This document shows, piece after piece, positions 57,298-64,000 of a DNA stretch of 64,000 nt. The position numbers were made by a program, and so were the translations under genes. The stretch is from the NCBI GenBank assembly GCA_016716365.1, contig JADJWM010000019.1, positions 1 to 64,000 on the forward strand, written 5' to 3'. The notes under the pieces were generated by a model. It worked only from the letters and a program-made list of their open reading frames with translations. It ran no database searches and was not told the origin of the DNA. Position 1 is the stretch's first letter. Each line of letters begins with the position of its first letter. The DNA comes from Chloracidobacterium sp. GTDB taxonomy: Bacteria; Acidobacteriota; Blastocatellia; Pyrinomonadales; Pyrinomonadaceae.

Positions 57298-57336
57298 GCA
57301 ACAAGGAAACAGTAAATCAAACTGAGTGCTCTTTGT

Positions 57337-57440
57337 TCGTTATTCGATATTCGTTATTCATCATTCATCATTCACCATTCACTATTCACCATTCCCCTTT
57401 CCTCATCCCTCATCCCTTGTCACTCGTCACTCATCACTAA
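57337..57440. repeat. long heptamer array (TCACCAT type)
   Basis: About fifteen successive 7-base units that drift from TCGTTAT through TCATCAT, TCACCAT and CCCTCAT to CACTCAT. It ends about 18 bases before the next gene start. Confidence 0.88.
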
Positions 57441-57458
57441 ATCAATTATCCTTTCAAA

Positions 57459-57926
57459 GTGTCTCGCTACCGCAATCTTCTCGTCATCTGGGCCTCGATC
57501 TTATTCACACAGATCGTATTTGTCGCGATAGTTTTCCTGACTCGGCCGGCGTTGTTCAGTCTTGAATTCACCCAGCCTTTGCTTGGCGATGGGGCCCGCG
57601 ACAGCGGCCTGACCTCGGCGATGGTCGCCGGCTTTGCGGCGGCGGCCGTCACCGCCGTGCTTTTTTCGTTTGCGTTCAAACGCCGTCTCAACGAGCGGGC
57701 CCTCGAATCAGAAGACCCCTCACAAGTCCAGACCGGCCTCATCATCGCCCTCGCCCTCTGCGAGATCAGTTCTCTCTTCGGCCTCGCACTCGCCTTCGCG
57801 TTCGATTACCAGTACTTCTTCCTCTGGATCGCTCTCGGCGCCCTCGGCATCCTCCTCCACTTCCCACGCCGCGAACACTTACTCGCTTTCAGCTTCAAGG
57901 GTCCGGCCCGCGAACGCAGCGACTGA
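57459..57926 (+). CDS. small integral membrane protein
   Basis: 155 residues with four hydrophobic segments (about 8-30, 50-70, 93-115, 122-140) and a charged tail. GTG start at 57459. Nothing recognised. It follows the heptamer arrays and converges with the zinc-finger gene at 57940. Confidence 0.6.
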   Translation: MSRYRNLLVIWASILFTQIVFVAIVFLTRPALFSLEFTQPLLGDGARDSGLTSAMVAGFAAAAVTAVLFSFAFKRRLNERALESEDPSQVQTGLIIALALCEISSLFGLALAFAFDYQYFFLWIALGALGILLHFPRREHLLAFSFKGPARERSD

Positions 57927-57939
57927 ATTCTGGATCGCT

Positions 57940-58539
57940 TCATAGATAAACTACAAGATCGCCGACATTTTTAGACTTTTTCGTTTCGATCTTTACAGCC
58001 AGGGCAACAAAGCTAGCCAACTCTTCGACAATCTTACGAGCGATTTCACAAGCCTTTGGATCGTTGGAATAACACACTAAGGTACAGCGAGTTGACGGTC
58101 TGACAAAGCTTCGGGCCTTGTGCCTCAACATGATTCTCGGAGCAATCGAACTGATATGGGACGCCACAAATCCCTGGCGTTCCCAAGTCGGATCGTTGTC
58201 CACAATATCCAGGATAAACCTGTCCACGAAAGAGTCGTCGCTAGCCTGTGGCCATTGTCCATATTTCAATTTACTTTTGGTGATCGGTAAGATTCCGGCA
58301 TCCATAAGTCGTTGACGGTCGCTGATTCCGTGAATCTCTCGATCGTGACGCCCAACGCTTTCCGGCTTCAAACTCGCTCCGCAAATCGAACATCGGGCAA
58401 GCCTCCCTCGCGACTTACGCTTTCCGTCTTTTTTCGTCAGGTCCCCCGTCAGTTCCTCCTTCCAATCGCATACCGACTCTGATCCCGACTTCCTGATCCT
58501 TTGCTCCCAATCGGTTCGTTCCCAATTCATCTTGGCCAT
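57940..58539 (-). CDS. zinc-finger protein of the restriction-like operon
   Basis: 199 residues. A C2H2-type finger lies near residues 46-66 (CSIC ... HDREIH; spacing C-x2-C-x11-H-x4-H). The second half (about 100-199) is mixed alpha/beta with no recognised family. It starts 25 bases after the DUF262-HNH gene, in the same operon. A DNA-binding helper role is inferred from the finger only. Confidence 0.65.
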   Translation of the reverse strand: MAKMNWERTDWEQRIRKSGSESVCDWKEELTGDLTKKDGKRKSRGRLARCSICGASLKPESVGRHDREIHGISDRQRLMDAGILPITKSKLKYGQWPQASDDSFVDRFILDIVDNDPTWERQGFVASHISSIAPRIMLRHKARSFVRPSTRCTLVCYSNDPKACEIARKIVEELASFVALAVKIETKKSKNVGDLVVYL

Positions 58540-58564
58540 ATGACAAGTCCCCTGTGATCCCGTC

Positions 58565-59728
58565 CTACCGATTCCCTTTGGCTTGATTGTGCGTTTTGCA
58601 GAGCATCTGGCAGTTTACGATGTCCGTGGTGCCGCCTTTGCTCCAGGCTGTGACATGGTCGGCGTCCATTTCGGCTGGCGACCAGATCTTGCTCTTATTA
58701 GCGTCGTGTCCAAGTGCACACAGCGGGCAGTTTGACGTGCCAGCTGCCTCCGCCTCTTGTTTTTGCTTTGCGTAAACCGCCCTTTTCGTCGCTTCGTCAA
58801 AAACTCGGATCTCCAAAAGCTTCGTATCGACCGAACCGCCGAGGACATACTCGAAAACCCCTTTACGTCTCTTAACGTACGGGTCTGAATACAGTTGTTG
58901 AACTTCGGCCGAGACTCTCTGCGGATCGTACGGCTTCTCGTGATGTTCTTCGTACAAACGGCCCCACTCCAGGCCGCGCATTTCGCTTTCGACATCCGAA
59001 AAAACTCCTGACACCCAATCGATCACCGTATTGAAGTAGGTCTTAAGCTCGGTAATGTTGTTGTCGTAGCGATGGCGGCTCATGTAATCGCCTATGCTGC
59101 CCTTACTAACCCATTCCAACGCACGTTCGAGAAAATCCTGCCGGTTTGCACTTCCTCTGATATAAGCGCTCCACTTCTGGATGTTCGCGTTCTGGCTGTT
59201 GCTGAATTCCTGTTTGGCGAGGGTAACGAACGGGCCTGAATAGATCGCGTTAGCCAGTTCCTGATCGTTAAGCGGCACACCGGCGATATTTATCGTCTTG
59301 AACCATTCCTTGATCTCGCTCTCGGTCCCCTCGCATTCGTAGATCGTAAGCTTCGTTTCCAGTATCTTCGCCTGCTTGTCCTCGGCGATCCCGCGAAAAT
59401 ACTGCTGCATTCCGTTCTCGTCCTTTACGGCGAACTTGCCCGTAACATAACGTCCGAAACTCGTGATCCGCTGCTGTCCGTCCAAAACTTCGAACTTGTT
59501 ATCGCTTACCTTTACGAAATAGATCAATCCGAGCGGATAGCCCTTGAGCAGAGATTCGATAACAGCCACATCCTTTTTCCCGTCGGCGTAAATATAGTTA
59601 CGCTGATACTCCGGCTGGATGGTCAGTTTCCCGGCGAGGCCAAACAAACCCTTCCCCTCAAGCTCGTTATAGACGAAACCTTCGCAGATGTCTTTAACGG
59701 TTATTTTTGTTCTAAGAGTCGTTTCCAT
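58565..59728 (-). CDS. DUF262 and HNH endonuclease domain protein
   Basis: 387 residues. The N-terminal DUF262 region carries LDGQQRITSF near 82-91, the ParB/GmrS-like core motif. At the C-terminus (about 335-387) an HNH nuclease domain has CPLC, then ADHVTAWSKGGTTDIVNCQMLCKTHNQAKGN. DUF262 nucleases include GmrSD and SspE, which restrict modified DNA or need modification for self-protection. Here it overlaps the methyltransferase stop by 17 bases, so the two are coupled. Confidence 0.83.
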   Translation of the reverse strand: METTLRTKITVKDICEGFVYNELEGKGLFGLAGKLTIQPEYQRNYIYADGKKDVAVIESLLKGYPLGLIYFVKVSDNKFEVLDGQQRITSFGRYVTGKFAVKDENGMQQYFRGIAEDKQAKILETKLTIYECEGTESEIKEWFKTINIAGVPLNDQELANAIYSGPFVTLAKQEFSNSQNANIQKWSAYIRGSANRQDFLERALEWVSKGSIGDYMSRHRYDNNITELKTYFNTVIDWVSGVFSDVESEMRGLEWGRLYEEHHEKPYDPQRVSAEVQQLYSDPYVKRRKGVFEYVLGGSVDTKLLEIRVFDEATKRAVYAKQKQEAEAAGTSNCPLCALGHDANKSKIWSPAEMDADHVTAWSKGGTTDIVNCQMLCKTHNQAKGNR

Positions 59729-60863
59729 TTTCTTTCGCTTTGCGCCGGATTAGGACACGCTTGAATACCTTGACCCCGTTGATCACGCCCGATGCATTTA
59801 GGTCGTAGGTTCCCGGCTTTCCGAAGCGCGCCTGATAAGCCTCGCGACATTCCTCAGACGTATAAACGCGTGTTCGGCATGTATTATTCGGATCGTTTGA
59901 GTCGAGCGTTCCTACGATTTCGAATTGCTCCGGCGAGTGTTTATCGAGAAAACTTATCGGCACGCCCATAACACCGTCGTAATCGCTCGGTATTGCATCC
60001 GTAAACGGAACCTCGATAGCGTCGTAATTATCGTATGTCTCGTAGGCATTCCCGCTCAGTTTCTTGTTGAATTTGCGGTTCTCGCCCATCGTCATCAGAG
60101 GCAGCGGGTTATGGCGGCGGCCATGATCAATATTAGTAAACCAACACACGTTCCTAAACTTCACCAATCCGGTCTGCGGATTGTATACGCCTTCTCCATA
60201 CTCCTCGGCAAAGGGAGTCGAGAAGTAAGCGTTCCCAGCGTGAAACCCGTTACCCATCCACATTTTATTGTTCCTTATCAAGGGAAACACTTCCTTATAG
60301 GTAATCGCGTTCATATTGCCAATGATCAGGAACTTTTTGCCAACCTCGACTATCCACTGCAAAAATTCCGTGAACAATGAAAACGGCGGGTTTGTGATAA
60401 CGATGTCGGCCTCGTCACGCAATGCCTTAACTTCCTTACTGCGGAAATCGCCGTCACCTTCTAAGTAGCGCCACTTCAGGTCCTCAACGTCTATCTTTCC
60501 ATCGCGATTTTCGTCGGCGGTTAACGTGAAGATCTTCCCCTTGACCGTGGTCTTCCTCTTGTCGAACTTCGGGTCTCGTTTTTCGAATAGCGTCGGTTGA
60601 TAGTTCCCCTGATAGTTCTTGCTCGCGTCGGCGTAGCTTGTGCTTATCAGTTTCTTTAATCCGAGAGCCTCGAAGTTCTGCGCAAAATACTTTGTGAAAT
60701 TGCTCCACTCGGGATCGTCGCACGGCAGCAATATCGTCTTGCCCCGAAAAACATCCGCGTCGTATTCGAGGTAAGCATTCATTTCTTTCTCAATATCGTG
60801 ATACTGGGTGAAAAACTCATCGTTCTTCGCCCGCATCGCGGCTGTGAGATTGGTATTTGGCAT
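59712..60863 (-). CDS. EcoRI-family adenine-specific DNA methyltransferase
   Basis: 383 residues. The N-terminal MRAKNDEFFTQYHDIEKEM is typical of the EcoRI-type methyltransferase family, followed by PCDDPEWSNFTKYFAQNFEALGLKKLISTSY and the catalytic NPPF near residue 158. It transfers a methyl group from S-adenosylmethionine to adenine, by homology in GAATTC (specificity not proven). At about residues 112-123 DENRDGKIDVED matches an EF-hand calcium loop. First gene of the operon with the DUF262-HNH and zinc-finger genes; the operon is visibly AT-richer than its surroundings. Confidence 0.88.
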   Translation of the reverse strand: MPNTNLTAAMRAKNDEFFTQYHDIEKEMNAYLEYDADVFRGKTILLPCDDPEWSNFTKYFAQNFEALGLKKLISTSYADASKNYQGNYQPTLFEKRDPKFDKRKTTVKGKIFTLTADENRDGKIDVEDLKWRYLEGDGDFRSKEVKALRDEADIVITNPPFSLFTEFLQWIVEVGKKFLIIGNMNAITYKEVFPLIRNNKMWMGNGFHAGNAYFSTPFAEEYGEGVYNPQTGLVKFRNVCWFTNIDHGRRHNPLPLMTMGENRKFNKKLSGNAYETYDNYDAIEVPFTDAIPSDYDGVMGVPISFLDKHSPEQFEIVGTLDSNDPNNTCRTRVYTSEECREAYQARFGKPGTYDLNASGVINGVKVFKRVLIRRKAKENGNDS

Positions 60864-60908
60864 AATTCTTTAGTGCTCGGTTCGATCGCTACGGCGAAGG
60901 TTTCGACG

Positions 60909-60939
60909 ATTGTACATCAGTCCTCTTCGGGGCAGTCAA
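60909..60939 (-). promoter_or_regulatory. possible promoter of the restriction-like operon
   Basis: On the minus strand TTGACT (plus-strand 60934-60939) and TACAAT (60909-60914), both five of six, are 19 bases apart, slightly long. About 46 bases upstream of the methyltransferase ATG. Confidence 0.45.
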
Positions 60940-60993
60940 ATTTCCGGTCCCGATGTTGTCCGCGGGGCCGCGACAAATTCATTACCTCAGGGC

Positions 60994-61554
60994 CTAATAC
61001 TCGGAAAGGGCATCTTGCTCTTCATCTTCCCGCGCCCACTCTGCCAGCATTTCGTCCACTACGGGGCGGTGTTCGCACGGTGGTGGCGGCTTTACCTGGG
61101 CTGCTTTCAGCATTAACCGCTTAAAGACGGGCGTCGTATTGTTCAGATCTAGAATGACGATCCTTTCTTCGGTTATTTCAGGTTTCAAGAATTTGTGCGA
61201 GGCAAAAAAGCGGATCTTGTGATGGCGGCAAAACGAGCGGGCGTAGATCCAGTGTGCGCCGTTCCGTTTCGTCGCCACCGGGAAGGCGTCGGGCCGATCG
61301 ACTCGAGCCGGTTGTACCGCGATCTGATGCTTTTCGCGGTTATAGTAAAGGAACACTGCTCCCGGCCGCCCCATCCCGTTATATAGATTGGCGCTTAGAT
61401 ACATTGCACCCTTCTCATTCAATGTTATGTGAATTCGGCCTCTGGACGATCGGCTTGGTCCACCTTCGAATTTTTCCCACCCAGAATTCCCGTCATCCAT
61501 CATTCTTTGTTCCATGATGTTGCATAGATAACACATTATTGCATCGCCGGTCAA
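60994..61554 (-). CDS. conserved hypothetical protein
   Basis: Up to 186 residues; several ATGs lie near the start (61554, 61536, 61515, 61500), so the true start is open. It contains RIHITLNEKGAMYLSANLYNGMGRPGAVFLYYNREKHQIAVQPA, as in AbrB- or SpoVT-like short beta barrels, but I cannot name the family. The C-terminal part is acidic. It reads on the same strand as the methyltransferase operon and lies just upstream of that operon's promoter. Confidence 0.6.
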   Translation of the reverse strand: MTGDAIMCYLCNIMEQRMMDDGNSGWEKFEGGPSRSSRGRIHITLNEKGAMYLSANLYNGMGRPGAVFLYYNREKHQIAVQPARVDRPDAFPVATKRNGAHWIYARSFCRHHKIRFFASHKFLKPEITEERIVILDLNNTTPVFKRLMLKAAQVKPPPPCEHRPVVDEMLAEWAREDEEQDALSEY

Positions 61555-61802
61555 GTCTTTTATGTGCTGCTTTACGGCCGAGGCTGCGGCCCACAGAGTC
61601 CGCCGCGGTCTTTAAGGTAAAAAAATTTGTATCGGATCAGGCAAAGGGCGGCACTTGTGCCGAGGCTCGGATGCCCATTTTCACTGGATTTCGCTGAAAG
61701 TTGTGCCCCCAGAGGTAAAAAGCGGGGGCAACTCCAGACGCCCGTTTTTAAAGGCCGCCGATCCGGGGTTTGCACCCGGCCGAAAAAGTCAGGGCACTAA
61801 AA
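61555..61802. other. structured region upstream of the conserved hypothetical gene
   Basis: 248 bases with several hairpins: CGGCAC/GTGCCG at 61649-61662 (2-base loop), TGCCCCC/GGGGGCA at 61704-61730 and CCGGG/CCCGG near 61762-61779. On the minus strand this would be the leader of the gene at 60994-61554. No known riboswitch or RNA family recognised. Confidence 0.45.
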
Positions 61803-61829
61803 GGCCGTGTTCTTAATTTGAACACGGCC
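61798..61829 (-). terminator. rho-independent terminator after the 3D-domain gene
   Basis: Perfect 10-bp stem GGCCGTGTTC/GAACACGGCC with a 7-base loop (61803-61829), followed on the minus strand by TTTTT. It lies about 33 bases past the 3D gene stop. Confidence 0.88.
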
Positions 61830-61862
61830 CTCGTATGTTTTTATTAAATTGTGACTGGCTCC

Positions 61863-62456
61863 CTATCTTCCCAGGTAGGTGACCGAAACGGATCGGCGAC
61901 CGAAACGCCTTGCTTCGGCACAGCTCGCCATCCAGATATCGAGCCGCTTACCCTTGATCTTCCCACCGGTGTCAGACACCAGGTAGGTTCCTCCGTACGA
62001 GCCATCAATGCTGATGCGGCTTCCCAGCGGAAGCACTCGCGGATCGGCTGCGATGATCCCTTTGCGAACGGAATGGCCCATGGCGGTCTTGCCTCGCAGG
62101 CAATAGGCTGTCACGGTGAACTTGCCCCGGCTTGCCCCTACCGCTCTGGAAGAGACGGTCTTTTCGACCTTGCTTTTCCCGTCTTTCGGGTCCTGCCCGG
62201 CGGGCTGAGCTTCCTTGTTCTCTTTAACCGGGTCCTGCTTCGGAGCAGGATTCTGCGTTTCTGGTGTTGCTTCTGCTAAAGGTTCAACCGATTTATTTTC
62301 TAATACTAAATTATTATGAACAGCTGAATTATTTAATTGTAAATGCGAATTATTCGCTATACTGAGGCTCGTATCCGTCGAAGCCTGCGAGTAAATGATC
62401 ACCACGCAAAGGCTTACCACCGACAGAACAAGGCCCCCTCTAACGAGGTACTTCAT
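61863..62456 (-). CDS. 3D-domain (Asp-box) cell-wall protein, exported
   Basis: 197 residues. Signal peptide or anchor (4-24), then a low-complexity, Asn- and Pro-rich linker (about 30-110) encoded by unusually AT-rich DNA, then a 3D domain (about 115-197): FTVTAYCLRGKTAMGHSVRKGIIAADPRVLPLGSRI and DTGGKIKGKRLDIWM with the conserved acidic residues. The domain resembles MltA/RlpA-type double-psi beta barrels that act on peptidoglycan. AAGGAG about nine bases before ATG 62456. Confidence 0.85.
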   Translation of the reverse strand: MKYLVRGGLVLSVVSLCVVIIYSQASTDTSLSIANNSHLQLNNSAVHNNLVLENKSVEPLAEATPETQNPAPKQDPVKENKEAQPAGQDPKDGKSKVEKTVSSRAVGASRGKFTVTAYCLRGKTAMGHSVRKGIIAADPRVLPLGSRISIDGSYGGTYLVSDTGGKIKGKRLDIWMASCAEARRFGRRSVSVTYLGR

Positions 62457-62826
62457 TCATTATCTCCTTTTCTATCGTCCCCAAAACAAAAAGCGCAAAA
62501 TCAGCGGGAGATGGTCGTTTTCCGTCAACCGCTCATTTTGCCTTGCCCTAGAGCATAAATTTTGGAAACCGTGTTGGCGGCCCATTCCGCCTCAGTTCCG
62601 TCCGACCGGGAACGGAACAATGAGAAAGCCTAACACTTGCCCGCGGGCCTTGTCCACCTGCGAAACCGCCCACGGACCGCCCTCCCGGGCCCAACTGCCC
62701 ATTCCTAAACCACTTAGGCTGGCAAAATTTGGCCCTTCAGATGGACTTTTTGACCCCTTCTCAGGTATATTGCGGACATGGTCGGGGGAATTCCGCCCCT
62801 GCAGATCCGCAGTCGAGACCCACCTT
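62457..62826. other. intergenic region between the 3D-domain and PilZ genes
   Basis: 370 bases between divergent genes. An open frame continues upstream of the PilZ ATG but its translation looks random (Pro- and Arg-rich), so it is not taken as coding. No convincing promoter. Confidence 0.5.
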
Positions 62827-63192
62827 ATGCAAGAAAGGCGTAATAGCCAAAGGTATCCCGTTTCCTTCCCGATCCGCGTCAGATGGAAGGATGATGTCGG
62901 CGTAACTATAGTAGAAGAAGGGCTTACGGAGAACGTGGCAGAATCCGGCGCGCTCGTTTACCTGCCGCGAAAACTGCCGACCGTCGGTTCAAAGGTCGAA
63001 CTGACGATTACCGAGAAGTCCGACGACGAGGTCGTCGTTAACGCTCAGGTGATCCGCCTCGAACGTAACGCGGCCCACCCGCAGGTGGCACTCGCACTGG
63101 TCGACGGCATGCGTGCGTGGAAGAAGAAAGTTTGGCAATATGCCGCTGAAACGATCGCCGCTCAGCAGCCCGAAGACGGCGACGATTGGTAG
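62827..63192 (+). CDS. PilZ domain protein
   Basis: 121 residues. PilZ binds cyclic di-GMP through an N-terminal RxxxR (RRNSQR at about 4-9) and a downstream D/N-x-S-x-x-G (NVAESGALV around 40-48), both present here. A basic C-terminal helix (MRAWKKKVWQ) follows. A possible link to the type IV pilus genes at 8.7-14 kb is speculative. Confidence 0.8.
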   Translation: MQERRNSQRYPVSFPIRVRWKDDVGVTIVEEGLTENVAESGALVYLPRKLPTVGSKVELTITEKSDDEVVVNAQVIRLERNAAHPQVALALVDGMRAWKKKVWQYAAETIAAQQPEDGDDW

Positions 63193-63266
63193 CCGTGGTC
63201 TTCGGCGGCGAGCGAAATTGACCCTTGCGTACCGGCTCCCGCGCGGTCTTCAGATAAACTCACGTA

Positions 63267-64000
63267 ATGAAAATCTTAGTCCTTGGCGCCGGCCGAATGG
63301 GCCACGGCGCAGCTTATGACCTCATCCACAATTCGCCCGGTGTCGACCGGGTCACGGTAGCCGACGCGGACCTGAAAAAGGCCGAGGCCGTCGCCGAAAA
63401 GGTCGGCACATCTCGCATCGATGCCCACCATATCGACGCTGCCAACCATTCCGACATCGCCCGGCTGATGAACGGTCACGATGCGGCCATCTCCTGCGTA
63501 AACTATTGGTTTAATGAGGGTTTATCGCGGTCGGCGATCCAGACTGGCACCCATTTTTGCGATTTGGGCGGGAGCAACTTTGTAGTCGATTCCCAGCTTG
63601 CCCTTGATGCCGAAGCGCAGGCCGCGGGCGTCAGCATCATCCCGGATTGCGGGCTTGCACCCGGGATGGTCTCGATCCTTGCGATGCACGGAGCAAGACA
63701 GTTCGAGCGGATCGATGAGATCCACATTCGGGTCGGCGGCCTGCCGCAAAAGCCCGAGCCCCCGCTTGATTATCAGCTTGTCTTTTCGGTAGAAGGCCTG
63801 ATCAACGAGTATGTTGAGCTGGCCCGCGTTATTCGCGACGGCCATGTGATCGAAGTCCCGTCTATGACCGAACTCGAGTCCTTAGAATTCGACGGATTTC
63901 CGCCCCTTGAAGCATTTCAAACGAGCGGAGGAACGTCCACATTGACCGAGACTTTCCTGGGAAAGGTGCGGGAACTCGACTATAAGACCATTCGTTATGC
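63267..64000 (+). CDS. saccharopine dehydrogenase-like NAD(P)-binding protein, partial
   Basis: Runs off the right end of the window; 244 residues seen. The Rossmann start MKILVLGAGRMGHGAAYDL (GxGxxG) binds NAD(P), followed by the family pattern DLGGSNFVVDSQLALDAEAQAAGVSIIPDCGLAPGMVSILA. Enzymes of this type reduce or oxidise imino acids such as saccharopine or lysine derivatives; the exact substrate is not clear. ATG at 63267 without a strong ribosome site. Confidence 0.85.
   Translation, partial: MKILVLGAGRMGHGAAYDLIHNSPGVDRVTVADADLKKAEAVAEKVGTSRIDAHHIDAANHSDIARLMNGHDAAISCVNYWFNEGLSRSAIQTGTHFCDLGGSNFVVDSQLALDAEAQAAGVSIIPDCGLAPGMVSILAMHGARQFERIDEIHIRVGGLPQKPEPPLDYQLVFSVEGLINEYVELARVIRDGHVIEVPSMTELESLEFDGFPPLEAFQTSGGTSTLTETFLGKVRELDYKTIRY

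Noticed and set aside
57337..57440. possible CRISPR array
   Set aside because: Units are contiguous 7-mers without spacers or conserved long repeats, and no cas genes are present.
61572..61775. 67-codon minus-strand frame between the 3D-domain gene and the hypothetical gene
   Set aside because: Covers hairpins, has no ribosome site and no recognisable protein features.
62395..62826. N-terminal extension of the PilZ protein
   Set aside because: Residues are random in composition; the PilZ domain starts right after the ATG at 62827.

Overview
The window looks like about 64 kb of chromosome from a GC-rich diderm bacterium, most likely an acidobacterium of the Blastocatellia type. This is inferred from gene content, not from a search. 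The clues are a TIGR02999-type ECF sigma factor next to a Ser/Thr kinase fused to a TolB-like propeller, a VPS10/BNR-repeat secreted protein, BamA with LpxA and FabZ, type IV pilus genes, and PEGA/TPR and VIT1 genes. The replicon otherwise reads as ordinary chromosome: there is one tRNA and no rRNA or CRISPR.

Layout. 0.1-8.6 kb: M48 protease, MFS transporter, YacG, an LEA-like protein, a site-2 protease, a frameshifted HU gene, a YpfJ-like metalloprotease, a TM2 protein and riboflavin synthase. 8.7-14.2 kb: type IV pilus motor operon pilB / basic exported protein / pilT / pilC with a clear sigma70-type promoter. 14.2-17.8 kb: cation:proton antiporter, DUF389 protein and PEGA-TPR protein. 17.9-23.2 kb: tRNA-Met carrying a 5.2-kb integrated element bounded by a direct repeat of the tRNA 3' half, with a truncated tyrosine integrase and two decayed cargo genes (BNR/VPS10 protein and a dihydroorotate-dehydrogenase-like gene). 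23.2-29.1 kb: VIT1/CCC1 transporter, giant NorD-like VWA protein, FHA-DUF5715 protein. 29.2-34.4 kb: outer-membrane block bamA-skp-fabZ-lpxA. 34.7-38.7 kb: ECF sigma factor, Ser/Thr kinase-propeller and a 54-residue protein. 39-48.6 kb: ClpC, DUF1232, Pta, TonB-domain protein, a HepT/MntA toxin-antitoxin remnant, cyclase, cyanophycinase, NTF2-like, CWC and LpxL-like proteins. 48.9-57.9 kb: desaturase, two-component system, nuclease-like protein, SGNH hydrolase, lipoprotein, thioesterase and ABC exporter. 57.9-61.6 kb: AT-richer restriction-like operon (EcoRI-family adenine methyltransferase, DUF262-HNH protein, zinc-finger protein) and a conserved hypothetical. 61.8-64 kb: 3D-domain protein, PilZ protein and the start of a saccharopine-dehydrogenase-like gene that runs off the end.

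Two features stand out. First, degenerate tandem arrays with a strict 7-nt period lie between many genes, several touching stop or start codons. In two genes (the VWA gene and the ABC exporter) such arrays, together with REP-like palindromes, sit inside the reading frame as apparent peptide insertions. Second, the methyltransferase/DUF262-HNH/zinc-finger operon is a plausible but unproven anti-phage module. Several genes carry single-base frameshifts or nonsense codons (HU, hepT, BNR protein, dihydroorotate-dehydrogenase-like). Some may be assembly errors, but the cluster inside the tRNA-linked element reads as real decay.
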